A stretch of 64,000 nt of DNA from Leptotrichia sp. oral taxon 218. Lineage in GTDB: Bacteria; Fusobacteriota; Fusobacteriia; Fusobacteriales; Leptotrichiaceae. Below are positions 37,539 through 50,823 of this stretch, piece by piece. The first letter of the stretch is position 1, and each line of letters opens with the position of its first letter. A program made the position numbers and the translations under genes. The notes under the pieces are model-generated. The model had not been told where the DNA came from. It worked only from the letters and a program-made list of their open reading frames with translations, and did not search any database. Where the stretch lies: contig NZ_CP072377.1 in NCBI RefSeq assembly GCF_018128225.1, positions 2,108,001 through 2,172,000 on the forward strand, read 5' to 3'.

Positions 37539-38657
37539 ATGAAATTTTATGATGAAGAAAAAATTTTAAAAGCGAAAAATGTGTTAATGGTAGTGTCACT
37601 TTTATTTTTATCAATTTTACTTTTTTTCAAAGTTTACGATTATTTTAAAAAGCCGATTAATCTTGCTATAAGTACGATTTTTCCGTTCATTTTGTCATTT
37701 ATAATCGTGTATTCGCTTATGCCAATTATTGATATGATAAGCAATAAAAAAAATGAAGAAAATCCGACTAAAAAACTTATAAAAAATAGAAATTTGGCGA
37801 TTTTAATCGTGCTATCAATATTTTTTGCAATTTTTATATATATAGTTCTTGCTTTTATTCCGCTAATTGCGAAACAAGGTTCAAGTTTAATTGAATTTTT
37901 CTTGAAGAATCAAGGGGATTTTCAAAGTAAGGCATTTAATTTTATGGAGCAAAATAACATTGATTTAAAAAATACGCTTATGAGTTCTAAAGATGTGATT
38001 ATAAATATGACGGTAAGGGTGCTGACTTCCAGTTACTCCATTGTAACCAGCACTTTTACTTTGCTTTTTATGACGCCAATTTTTACGATTATGTTAATTT
38101 TTAGCTATGACAGTATTGAAATTTGGGTTGAAAATTTTTTGACGGACATAGATGAAGATAGAAAACTTGTCAATTTGGCAAAAAGTATAGATCAAACGAT
38201 TGGAAAATATATTTTGGTTACGGTACTTGACAGTATGATTGTCGGAGTGGCGTCTTTTATAATTTTCTATTTTTTAAAATTGGACTACAGCATTTTATTT
38301 TCACTAATTATTGGTTTTGGAAATGTGATACCTTTTTTAGGACCTTTTATTGGTCTTATTCCTGTAATTTTCTACGCTGCAACAAAATCTTTTAATTTAG
38401 TAATCATTATTGTTGCGTTAGTTACAATTGTGCAAACTATTGAAGCAAATATCGTAAAACCTTGGCTTACAGGAAAATCGGTTAAAATGCATCCAATTAC
38501 GACATTACTTGTCGTTTTGATTGGAGGAGCGCTTTTTGGAATTGGAGGAGCGTTTATTGGGATACCAATTTATATCGTGATTAAACTGACTTGGATATTC
38601 TATTGGGAAAATTATATAAAAAAAAATCAAAAAAATCAAAATAATTTGAAAAAATAA
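37539..38657 (+). CDS. AI-2E family permease (PerM/YdbI type)
   Basis: 372 residues with about seven to eight transmembrane helices in the family's order: an N-terminal pair, one at LAILIVLSIFFAIFIYIVLA, and a C-terminal cluster including GFGNVIPFLGPFIGLIPVIFYA, which is the family signature. IVKPWLTGKSVKMHPI is another conserved block. Members export small molecules or ions; most are uncharacterised and AI-2 itself should not be assumed. It is cotranscribed with der and followed 43 bases later by cysS. Confidence 0.87.
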   Translation: MKFYDEEKILKAKNVLMVVSLLFLSILLFFKVYDYFKKPINLAISTIFPFILSFIIVYSLMPIIDMISNKKNEENPTKKLIKNRNLAILIVLSIFFAIFIYIVLAFIPLIAKQGSSLIEFFLKNQGDFQSKAFNFMEQNNIDLKNTLMSSKDVIINMTVRVLTSSYSIVTSTFTLLFMTPIFTIMLIFSYDSIEIWVENFLTDIDEDRKLVNLAKSIDQTIGKYILVTVLDSMIVGVASFIIFYFLKLDYSILFSLIIGFGNVIPFLGPFIGLIPVIFYAATKSFNLVIIIVALVTIVQTIEANIVKPWLTGKSVKMHPITTLLVVLIGGALFGIGGAFIGIPIYIVIKLTWIFYWENYIKKNQKNQNNLKK

Positions 38658-38700
38658 TTTGAAAAAAATTTAATTTTAATTTTAGGAAGGAAAATAAAAA

Positions 38701-40134
38701 ATGGAATTTTACAATACATTGTCAAATAGATTGGAAAAATTTGTGCCACTTGAAAGAAACAAAGTGAAAATGTATGTTTGTGGACCTACAGTTTACAATT
38801 ATATACATCTTGGAAATGCTCGTCCAATTATTGTTTTTGATGTACTTGCCAGATATTTTAAATATAAAAATTATGAAGTTGAATTTGTGCAAAATTTTAC
38901 AGATATTGACGATAAAATTATAAATAGAGCTAATGAAGAAAAATTATCTTGTGAAGAAATCACTAAAAAATATATAGATGGTTTTTTTGAAGATGTGAAA
39001 AAATTAAATATTTTGAGTGATGTAAAAAGACCAAAAGTTACAGAAAATATTTACGAAATAATAGAAACTATAAAAAAATTAATAGATAATGGCTTTGCTT
39101 ATGAAAAAGATGGAGATGTCTATTTTGAAGTGAAAAAATATTCAGAGTATGGGAAATTGTCTAATCAAAAAGTTGATGAGCTGGAAGCGGGAGCTAGAAT
39201 TGATATTTCAAAAATCAAAAAAAATCCGCTGGATTTTGTCCTTTGGAAAAGTAAAAAAGAAAATGAGCCATTTTTTGAATCACCTTGGGGAAAAGGACGA
39301 CCTGGTTGGCATATAGAATGCAGTGCGATGTCACAAAAATATTTGGGAGACACATTTGATATTCACGGTGGTGGACAAGATTTGATTTTTCCACATCATG
39401 AAAATGAAATTGCTCAAAGTAAATGTGCCTATCACGGAAATTTTGCAAATTATTGGCTACATAATGGCTTTGTTCAAATTGATGGCGACAAAATGTCGAA
39501 ATCAACTGGAAACTTTTTTTTACTTCGTGAAATTTTAGAAAAATTTTCGGGAAATGTAATAAGACTTTTTATGGTAAGTACACATTACAGAAAACCAATT
39601 AATTTTTCTTTTGAAGCGCTAAAAGATACAAAAAAAACTTTGCAAAATATTGTAAATGCGATGAATCAATTTGAAAGTACGATAAATTTAGCAGATAAAA
39701 ATTTATTTGAGAATAAAAATTCGTTTGAGAAAATTGAAGAATTTGATAAAAAGTTTGTTTTGGCGATGGATGAAGATATGAATACGCCACAAGCATTAGC
39801 TGCAATTTTTGAGCAAATTAAATACACAAATAAACTTTTATCAAAACTTGAAGAAGAGAAAGAAATTGTCTTGGAAGTGAAAAAGTCTTGTGAATCTCTA
39901 AAAAATAAAATTGAAAATGTGCTTGGAATTGATTTAAAAAATGAAAAGCAATGCAAAAAAAATAATGATGAATTAACTGATAAATTGATAGAGTTACTTT
40001 TGGAAGTTAGAAAATCTGCGAGAGTTAAAAAAGATTTTGAACTTTCTGACAAAATTAGAGATAATTTAAAAGATTTGGGAATAGAAATTAAAGATACAAA
40101 AGATGGAAATGCAAGTTATAGTTTTAAAGATTAA
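38701..40134 (+). CDS. cysS: Cysteinyl-tRNA synthetase
   Basis: 477 residues, class I synthetase. The HIGH-type motif is YIHLGNARP (residues about 38-46) and KMSKS appears in DKMSKSTGN near residue 264. Zinc ligands include Cys28 (CGPTVYNY), Cys in HIECSAMS, and His-Glu in PHHENEIAQ. The C-terminal anticodon-binding and DALR-like region is Lys/Glu rich, of ordinary length. It charges tRNA-Cys. GGAAGG precedes the ATG. Confidence 0.97.
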   Translation: MEFYNTLSNRLEKFVPLERNKVKMYVCGPTVYNYIHLGNARPIIVFDVLARYFKYKNYEVEFVQNFTDIDDKIINRANEEKLSCEEITKKYIDGFFEDVKKLNILSDVKRPKVTENIYEIIETIKKLIDNGFAYEKDGDVYFEVKKYSEYGKLSNQKVDELEAGARIDISKIKKNPLDFVLWKSKKENEPFFESPWGKGRPGWHIECSAMSQKYLGDTFDIHGGGQDLIFPHHENEIAQSKCAYHGNFANYWLHNGFVQIDGDKMSKSTGNFFLLREILEKFSGNVIRLFMVSTHYRKPINFSFEALKDTKKTLQNIVNAMNQFESTINLADKNLFENKNSFEKIEEFDKKFVLAMDEDMNTPQALAAIFEQIKYTNKLLSKLEEEKEIVLEVKKSCESLKNKIENVLGIDLKNEKQCKKNNDELTDKLIELLLEVRKSARVKKDFELSDKIRDNLKDLGIEIKDTKDGNASYSFKD

Positions 40135-40145
40135 AGAGGAGTGAT

Positions 40146-40637
40146 ATGATGAGTTGTAATAAAAATGAAAAAGAAATAAGCGAGTGTTTATATTTTACAA
40201 TTTCAAAAATGTTTAGAATGATAAATAGAATTGCGGAAGAATCATTTGAGAAAATAGATATTTATCCGACTCACGCTTTTCTCATGATGCTGTTAAAAGA
40301 AGAAAAAGATGGACTTTCAGTAAACGAGATTTCATCTTTTCTTGCAATAGCTCCGTCGACAGTCACAAGATTTGTCGATAAATTGGTTTCAAAAGGATAT
40401 GTTGTGCGAGAAAAGATGGGAAAAAACTCTTTTACAAAAATAACAGAAAAAGGGTTAGACGAAATTGATGAAATTTATGAAGCTTGGCAAGGAATCACTG
40501 AAAAAATTGAAGAACTTGTGGGAGATAAAAATTATTTGGAGAGAACAGGAAAATCTTTTAGAGAGTTTGTAGAAATTTTGGGGAAAGATAAAAAATATGA
40601 TAAAGTTTCTGAAGAATTTGACTTTTGGATTATTTAA
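40146..40637 (+). CDS. MarR-family transcriptional regulator
   Basis: 163 residues (or 162 from the next ATG at 40149, which has better spacing from GAGGAG). The winged-helix core is LSVNEISSFLAIAPSTVTRFVDKLVSKGYVVREK (key segment AIAPSTVTRFVDKL), flanked by dimerisation helices. An aromatic/charged effector pocket is expected but the ligand is unknown. It lies 11 bases after cysS and 72 bases before the outer-membrane gene, and could control either itself or lptD. A Cys near the N-terminus (MSCNKNE, SECLYF) might sense oxidants, an inference only. Confidence 0.85.
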   Translation: MMSCNKNEKEISECLYFTISKMFRMINRIAEESFEKIDIYPTHAFLMMLLKEEKDGLSVNEISSFLAIAPSTVTRFVDKLVSKGYVVREKMGKNSFTKITEKGLDEIDEIYEAWQGITEKIEELVGDKNYLERTGKSFREFVEILGKDKKYDKVSEEFDFWII

Positions 40638-40709
40638 TAAAATGTGATATAATAATTTCAAAAATATAGGAATTTATCAAATAAAACTTTAAAAAGGTTG
40701 AAAAAAATT

Positions 40710-43700
40710 ATGAAAAAACTAAAATATAAAGTGCTTTTTGTTTTTCTGTTTTATATTATATTTTTTGCAAATTTGCAAGCAGAAATGATAGAATTGGAAA
40801 CACAGAGCTCAAGAATAAATTTAGATACCGAAGAAATAAATACGCAAGGAAATGTTACCGTTAAATATAAAGATATAAAAATAAAAGCGGATAACATAAA
40901 AAAACTTCCAAATAGAAATATAATCACAGGTGCAGGAGATGTGGAGTTTACTCAAGGTTCACAAAAAGTTAAAGCGGACAACCTTATTTTTGATATGGAT
41001 ACAAAGTTAGCTAAAATTTATAATTCTGAGAGTTACGACACCAACATGAAACTTAGATATGGTGGACAGGAAACTTTAAGTGAAGGAAATAAAAAAATAA
41101 CAGTAAAAAATGGATGGTTCACAACGAGTCCTTATGAAAAACCAAATTATAAAATTGAAGCCAATGAACTTGAAATTTATCCAAATAGAAAGGCTATTGC
41201 AAGGGATATAAAAGTTATAGCTGCTGGAAAAACTTGGTTAAAATTGCCGTATTATGTGACTTCATTAAAACCTGCAAGTCAAAGAGCGACACTTTTTCCA
41301 TATGTTGGACAGGATAGTGACCGAGGACTGTTTGGAATAATGGGATTTGACTATGATTTAGGACCACTTGCACAAGGATTTGTCGATTTTGAATTAAGTA
41401 CAAAGCAAAAACTGGCACTAAAATTTTCAAATGACTATTCATTTTGGGGAAATAACTCGGGAAATATTTTTATAAACAGGTTTGTTGTACCAATTGGAAA
41501 TCATAAAAAAGAATGGGATTTTCGTGTGACTCACAGAGTCAGAAATACTCCTAAAAAAGCAAAAGAAGACAGAAAATTTTATGATGCGGGATATGGAATT
41601 TGGAACATAAATTATCAAAATATTACGCCAAATTTGATGTATGCAGTTGACGGTTCTAAGTTAAAAGACGATTATACAGCATTTGTCGATAAATATAAGC
41701 ACATCGGATTTTGGGATGCAAGTGTAAATCAGGAATTGGGACAAAATGGGGAATTAAACATTAAATATTACTGGACGCAAGATAAAAAGGCATTAAAAGC
41801 CTTAACTGACATAAACGACAAAATTATGAAAGATGACAGTCTTGACCCAAGAAGAACCGATGTTGATTTATATAAAAGTATAAGATATACAAATGGAAAC
41901 AAAGATGTGGAAATTACAGTTGACAACGAAGATTTTAGAGATATAAATCCAGGGTATGTTGGGGATTTAAATTCCTACAGGAAAAAAAGAAATTACGGAA
42001 TTAATTTTAAAGGTCCTAAGATAAAATTGGACTATCTTAACTCAGATAACGATGAATACGGTGAATTGCTTGGAATGAGAGATCGTGGGAACGACAGTAC
42101 AATTCACTGGGTTCAAAAGACGGCTTATGACAAAAGGGAAGAGTGGGGACTAACTTTTGGAAGATATTATCCTTTTCAAAAATATGAATTTTTTGGATAT
42201 GAACCAAGAACAAGCTACCAAAATTTCTCAAATAATTTATATTTTGGTGCGCAAGTTAAACAGGTTGATGTGCAGAGAAAAGAATATGATTATGATTATA
42301 CAAGAGATAATGAAAATTACAACAGTCTATTTTTAAATAGTTCAACAAATGATGAGAGTAGAATTTATAAAGTATACGAAGATAATGAGACAATTAGAAG
42401 AGCAAAAAAAATTATTTATGAAAAATATAGAAGTCAAAAATTTAATGTTGGAAATGACAGAATTGAATTACCACTAAAAGATTCATTTGTCGGATTTAAT
42501 ATGGGATTTGAAAATCGTGATTACAACAGTGTTGCAGTTCCTAAATTTAAAAATGGAAGAAAAGTGGAAGATCTAAACTCTACAACTGGATATGAAGTTG
42601 CAACTAATGCAAGTGGAAATACGATAAGACAAACTCCTTCGATGAATATTTTTACGATGGATACAAGACTGTTTACAACACTTTTTGACAATACATACAA
42701 AAAAAATAATAAATATGATATAAAAGTGACAAATGATGCAACGGTTACAGTTCAAAGAACAGATTCAAACAGCGCAATGTATGGTGACTACGACATCATT
42801 GAAATTCCAACAAATGCTCTAGGTTTTGGAAATAATTTTATTTATCAAATTGGAAATGTCACATTTAATTACAATTTGAATTTGAGAAACGACAGACATT
42901 TTAGGGATCATTGGCTTAAAAATAGATATGTAAGAAACTATTTTAAAGCTGATATAGCTGGAAAAAGATTTGTAAGTTTTGATTTGGAAAGTAATGATGA
43001 GTATGAATTTAAACATTTTAAATCCAAAAGGGATTTTAACAGAGAAGTTCAATATGGATTTTTGTCAAATAACGGAGATAATTTTTTGTACAAATTTTCA
43101 GACAAGAATAAGCAAATTTTTCCATTTAATACAAGTCTTGGATGGAATCAAAAGATTTATAAGGAATCTTTAAAAGAGCGAACATTTGGAGTAAATTTCA
43201 ACGAATGGGGATTTGAATATACAAATTTAATTTCAAAAGCGAACGACATTTATGGAAATACAGCGACATTTGGTTCTCCAGCATTAAAACTAAAGACAAA
43301 TTATCACAGACTAGGATTTGTTTATGATACAAAAAAAATGAAAGATAAAAAATTTGAATCGGATCATTATTTTAGGATAAATATTGGTTTTGGTAAAAAA
43401 ATCTACAGAGATGTGAAAAATACACCTACAAATGCTTTAGACGATAAATATATTCGCGGAAATGACTACACGACATTTGGTTTTTTATACAGATACGAGA
43501 ATGATGCAAAACCTAGATATTTAGCGGATGTGGAAGACGAAGACAAAAAAATAGAAGAAATAGATTTGGGAAGTCTTGATACAAAAGAATTGGAAACACA
43601 AATACAAAATTCAAATACTGTAAAAGATTCGAATACACAAAATTTTTCTATTGAAAATACAAATAAAGATATAGTTGGAAAAATCGCAGTAAATAATGAT

Positions 43701-44405
43701 GAAAATAGATTATTTTTAAGCAGCGAAGAAGAAGAAGCGTATAAAAGTTATGTTGAAGAGGAAAATTATCGACAAAATAAATTTAGCTTAAATGACTTTA
43801 ATAAAAAATTACAAAGTTTAAGAAGTCAAAAAAAATATTTTCAGATAGGAATGGATATGCAAGTCGACGGTTCTGATGCCGAAAATCCAAGTGGAATGAA
43901 AGGTTTTAACAAAATAAATGATTTAAGTTTTAAAGTTGAAACAGGATATTTAGATAAATTTTTTGTCAGATATGCATTTGTAATGGAAAGACCTGACAGA
44001 ATTTACAGAAGAGATCCTTCAAGAAATAGTACTTTTGACTTCAGAAGACACGAATTTGAATCAAAATATATGTTCTCAAAAGATCCAGACAAACCGTGGT
44101 GGATAGGTGGAAAACTGCAGTATGTTCAAAATGGAGCACCAAAAGCTTCAGATCCTGAAATATACGAAAGTTCTTGGTATGCCAAGAAAGTAAACAAAAT
44201 CACGCTTGGAATGGCAACATTAAGTCACAGTTTTGAGAATGCTGAATGGGAAATAGGCGCAGGAATGAAATGGGATAAACCAAGTAACAAAAAATTAGGT
44301 TATTATCCAGTTATTTCATTAAAATTTGGAATAACACCGTTCCCAGAAAAAAATATTCAATTTAATTATTCTGGAAAAGGCGTAGAATTTGGAGCAGGAT
44401 TATAA
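40710..44405 (+). CDS. lptD: LptD/OstA-family outer-membrane assembly protein, unusually large
   Basis: 1,231 residues from the ATG at 40710; the in-frame TTG at 40698 has no ribosome site. A signal peptide (KKLKYKVLFVFLFYIIFFAN) ends near residue 27. An OstA/LptA-like jellyroll follows (NTQGNVTVKYKDIKIKADN, ITGAGDVEFTQG, VKADNLIFDMDT), then a beta-barrel with LPYYVTSLKPASQRATLFPY and the terminal SLKFGITPFPEKNIQFNYSG. A hydrophilic acidic insert (about residues 945-1040, including EEEEAYKSYVEEENYRQNK) is atypical. E. coli LptD has 784 residues. It probably inserts lipopolysaccharide-like glycolipid in the outer membrane. Confidence 0.87.
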   Translation: MKKLKYKVLFVFLFYIIFFANLQAEMIELETQSSRINLDTEEINTQGNVTVKYKDIKIKADNIKKLPNRNIITGAGDVEFTQGSQKVKADNLIFDMDTKLAKIYNSESYDTNMKLRYGGQETLSEGNKKITVKNGWFTTSPYEKPNYKIEANELEIYPNRKAIARDIKVIAAGKTWLKLPYYVTSLKPASQRATLFPYVGQDSDRGLFGIMGFDYDLGPLAQGFVDFELSTKQKLALKFSNDYSFWGNNSGNIFINRFVVPIGNHKKEWDFRVTHRVRNTPKKAKEDRKFYDAGYGIWNINYQNITPNLMYAVDGSKLKDDYTAFVDKYKHIGFWDASVNQELGQNGELNIKYYWTQDKKALKALTDINDKIMKDDSLDPRRTDVDLYKSIRYTNGNKDVEITVDNEDFRDINPGYVGDLNSYRKKRNYGINFKGPKIKLDYLNSDNDEYGELLGMRDRGNDSTIHWVQKTAYDKREEWGLTFGRYYPFQKYEFFGYEPRTSYQNFSNNLYFGAQVKQVDVQRKEYDYDYTRDNENYNSLFLNSSTNDESRIYKVYEDNETIRRAKKIIYEKYRSQKFNVGNDRIELPLKDSFVGFNMGFENRDYNSVAVPKFKNGRKVEDLNSTTGYEVATNASGNTIRQTPSMNIFTMDTRLFTTLFDNTYKKNNKYDIKVTNDATVTVQRTDSNSAMYGDYDIIEIPTNALGFGNNFIYQIGNVTFNYNLNLRNDRHFRDHWLKNRYVRNYFKADIAGKRFVSFDLESNDEYEFKHFKSKRDFNREVQYGFLSNNGDNFLYKFSDKNKQIFPFNTSLGWNQKIYKESLKERTFGVNFNEWGFEYTNLISKANDIYGNTATFGSPALKLKTNYHRLGFVYDTKKMKDKKFESDHYFRINIGFGKKIYRDVKNTPTNALDDKYIRGNDYTTFGFLYRYENDAKPRYLADVEDEDKKIEEIDLGSLDTKELETQIQNSNTVKDSNTQNFSIENTNKDIVGKIAVNNDENRLFLSSEEEEAYKSYVEEENYRQNKFSLNDFNKKLQSLRSQKKYFQIGMDMQVDGSDAENPSGMKGFNKINDLSFKVETGYLDKFFVRYAFVMERPDRIYRRDPSRNSTFDFRRHEFESKYMFSKDPDKPWWIGGKLQYVQNGAPKASDPEIYESSWYAKKVNKITLGMATLSHSFENAEWEIGAGMKWDKPSNKKLGYYPVISLKFGITPFPEKNIQFNYSGKGVEFGAGL

Positions 44406-44413
44406 AAAAAGAA

Positions 44414-44450
44414 AAGAATTATTTAATAAAAATAGTTCTTTTTTTATTTT
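44414..44450 (+). terminator. Terminator after lptD
   Basis: AAAAGAATTATT pairs with AATAGTTCTTTT (G-T pairs included), followed by T7. Confidence 0.75.
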
Positions 44451-44544
44451 TTCAAAATTAATATAAAAAATCTTTTTATTTATTGTATCAAGAACAAAAA
44501 AATATAATTATTGAAAAAAAAACAAAAAATTTTCAAAAAAAGTG

Positions 44545-44573
44545 TTGACAACAAAATTTTTTTTTGATATAAT
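44545..44573 (+). promoter_or_regulatory. rRNA operon promoter
   Basis: Perfect consensus: TTGACA (44545-44550), 17 bases, TATAAT (44568-44573). The upstream region is A/T tracts that may act as an UP element. The leader to the 16S start is about 150 bases. Confidence 0.92.
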
Positions 44574-44719
44574 ATATTTCGTCGATAAGAAAAGAGTCGA
44601 CATAAAGGACAATGAAAAAAGAAGAAGAAAAAGTAGTGTGATAGATAAAAAGCAAGTCAAGATTTAGCAATAAATCTCGTCAATGAATAAAAGGTGAAAA
44701 AAAGATATAGAAATATATT

Positions 44720-46233
<1,514 letters not shown>

Positions 46234-46284
46234 TAAGGAGAGTTTTTCTTACACTTCTTCTTCTTTGTAGTTTTTCCTTTTAAG

Positions 46285-46316
46285 GACAATGGGAAATGAA
46301 TAGTAGGTAAAAGATT
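46285..46316 (+). other. 23S processing stem, 5' strand
   Basis: This 32-base stretch is almost the exact reverse complement of 49247-49282 on the other side of the 23S gene (one short bulge). It should form the RNase III stem that releases pre-23S. The 16S-23S spacer holds no tRNA gene. Confidence 0.82.
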
Positions 46317-46348
46317 ACAACAAAATAGATTATTCTGTTAATAAAAAA

Positions 46349-49243
<2,895 letters not shown>

Positions 49244-49246
49244 TTT

Positions 49247-49282
49247 AATCTTTTACTTGCCTACTATTTATTTCTCATTGTC
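49247..49282 (+). other. 23S processing stem, 3' strand
   Basis: Reverse-complement partner of 46285-46316; together they close the pre-23S loop for RNase III. Confidence 0.82.
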
Positions 49283-49301
49283 TTTTGACATTTAATTACT
49301 T

Positions 49302-49415
49302 GTTTGGTGACCATTGCAGCAGGGATACACCCGGTTACATCTCGAACCCGGAAGTTAAGTCTGCTTACGCCTACGATACTTAGTCCGTACTAGGGAAAAT
49401 AGGTAGTCGCCAAAC
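49302..49415 (+). rRNA. rrf: 5S ribosomal RNA
   Basis: The terminal stem GTTTGGTGAC/GTCGCCAAAC closes a 114-base RNA containing ACACCCGGTTACATCTCGAA and CCCGGAAGTTAAG, the usual 5S loops B and C. It is followed by T5. Confidence 0.95.
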
Positions 49416-49427
49416 TTTTTCTTTTGC

Positions 49428-49504
49428 GTCTCCGTAGCTCAGCTGGTTAGAGCATCTGACTGTTAATCAGAGGGTCGTTGGTTCGAGTCCAACCGGGGAC
49501 GCCA
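49428..49504 (+). tRNA. tRNA-Asn (anticodon GTT)
   Basis: The acceptor stem GTCTCCG pairs with CGGGGAC; the D arm is GCTCAGCTGGTTAGAGC; the anticodon stem is TCTGA/TCAGA with loop CTGTTAA (anticodon GTT); the T arm is TTGGTTCGAGTCCAA. CCA is encoded. It is the only tRNA attached to this rRNA operon, 12 bases after 5S. Confidence 0.96.
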
Positions 49505-49765
49505 TTTTTTTGTCTTAAAAAATTCCAATCCTATATTTTGTCATTTCTTTTTATTGAATTCTATTTATCTTTTAATTTTATTCACTTGAAAAAAATTTTT
49601 AGTTATGATAAGATTAAATATAATAAATTAAAAAAGTTAGAAATTTATTTATTTATATAAAGTATACTTTAGTGAATTTTTAAAATAACGGAATATGAGA
49701 TATTTAAATGTGAAAAAAATATTGTAGTGATTTGCGATATTTATTTTTAAGAAAGAAGGGAAGAT
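49505..49765. other. Intergenic region between tRNA-Asn and galE
   Basis: About 260 very AT-rich bases. I see no convincing terminator hairpin after the tRNA and no gene. The galE promoter must lie here; GATAAGATTAAATATAATAA contains a possible -10 (TATAAT at 49619-49624) without a clear -35. Confidence 0.55.
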
Positions 49766-50791
49766 ATGAAAACTATTTTAGTTCCTGGTGGAGCAGGATA
49801 TATCGGTTCGCACACTGTGTTAGATTTGATTAAAAAAGGATTTAATCCTATTATAGTGGATGATTTTAGTAATTCTAGCAAAAAAGTTATTACAATTTTA
49901 GAAGAAGTTTCTGGAGAAAAAATAAATTTTTATGAAATGGATATAAAGAATAAAGAAGGTTTGAGAAAAATTTTTAGAGAAAATAAAATTGACGCAGTTA
50001 TTAATTTTGCAGGATTTAAGGCAGTGGGTGAATCTGTAGAAAAACCACTAATGTATTATGATAACAATTTATTTGGAATGATTACTTTACTTGAAGTAAT
50101 GAAAGAATTTAATGTAAAAAATATCGTATTTAGTTCATCAGCTACTGTTTACGGTGTTTCTGAAAAAGTACCTTTTGTAGAAACTGATCCAATGGGAGAA
50201 GTTACAAATCCTTATGGACGTACAAAAGTAATAATCGAACATATTTTAATGGATTTGGCAAAATCTGACAATACTTGGAATATAATTGCTCTTAGATATT
50301 TCAATCCATTAGGTGCTCATGAAAGCGGAAGAATTGGAGAAGATCCAAACGGAATTCCAAACAATCTTTCACCTTATATAACTCAAGTTGCAGTTGGAAA
50401 ATTGGAAAAATTACATATTTTTGGAAATGATTATGATACTCCAGATGGAACTTGCATAAGAGATTTCATTCATGTGAATGATTTGGCGGCAGGACATTCA
50501 GCAGCATTAAATTATTTATTTAATAATGAAAATCTTGGTTTTGATGCGATAAATTTAGGAAGTGAAAAAGGTTACAGCGTTCTTGAAATTTTAAGTAATT
50601 TTGAAAAAGCTGTTGGAAAAGAAATTCCTTATGTGATTGACGGAAGAAGAGCTGGAGATATTGCAGTCTGTTATGCAGATGCTTCAAAAGCTAAAAAATT
50701 ATTAAATTGGGAAGCAAAATATACAATTGAAGATATGTGCCGTGATTCTTGGAATTGGCAAAAGAAAAATCCAAATGGATTTAAAGATTAA
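49766..50791 (+). CDS. galE: UDP-glucose 4-epimerase
   Basis: 341 residues, an extended SDR. The NAD motif GGAGYIGSHT is at residues 8-17, the Ser-Ser-Ala (VFSSSATVYG) and catalytic Tyr-Gly-Arg-Thr-Lys (NPYGRTKVIIEH) follow, and the substrate loop includes GTCIRDFIHVNDL and RRAGDIAVCYAD. Interconverts UDP-glucose and UDP-galactose. GAAGGGAAG precedes the ATG. It could draw on the GalU product made from the gene at 2.9 kb and supply galactose for surface glycolipids. Confidence 0.95.
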   Translation: MKTILVPGGAGYIGSHTVLDLIKKGFNPIIVDDFSNSSKKVITILEEVSGEKINFYEMDIKNKEGLRKIFRENKIDAVINFAGFKAVGESVEKPLMYYDNNLFGMITLLEVMKEFNVKNIVFSSSATVYGVSEKVPFVETDPMGEVTNPYGRTKVIIEHILMDLAKSDNTWNIIALRYFNPLGAHESGRIGEDPNGIPNNLSPYITQVAVGKLEKLHIFGNDYDTPDGTCIRDFIHVNDLAAGHSAALNYLFNNENLGFDAINLGSEKGYSVLEILSNFEKAVGKEIPYVIDGRRAGDIAVCYADASKAKKLLNWEAKYTIEDMCRDSWNWQKKNPNGFKD

Positions 50792-50823
50792 TTTATTTAA
50801 AAAATATCGAAAGGAACTATAAA

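Noticed and set aside
40698-40709. TTG start for lptD four codons upstream
   Set aside because: It overlaps the AAGG that would serve as the ribosome site of the ATG at 40710 and has no site of its own.
49478-49660. A 60-codon frame starting inside tRNA-Asn
   Set aside because: It begins in the tRNA and continues in AT-rich spacer with a Lys/Phe/Ile-only composition; not credible as a gene.
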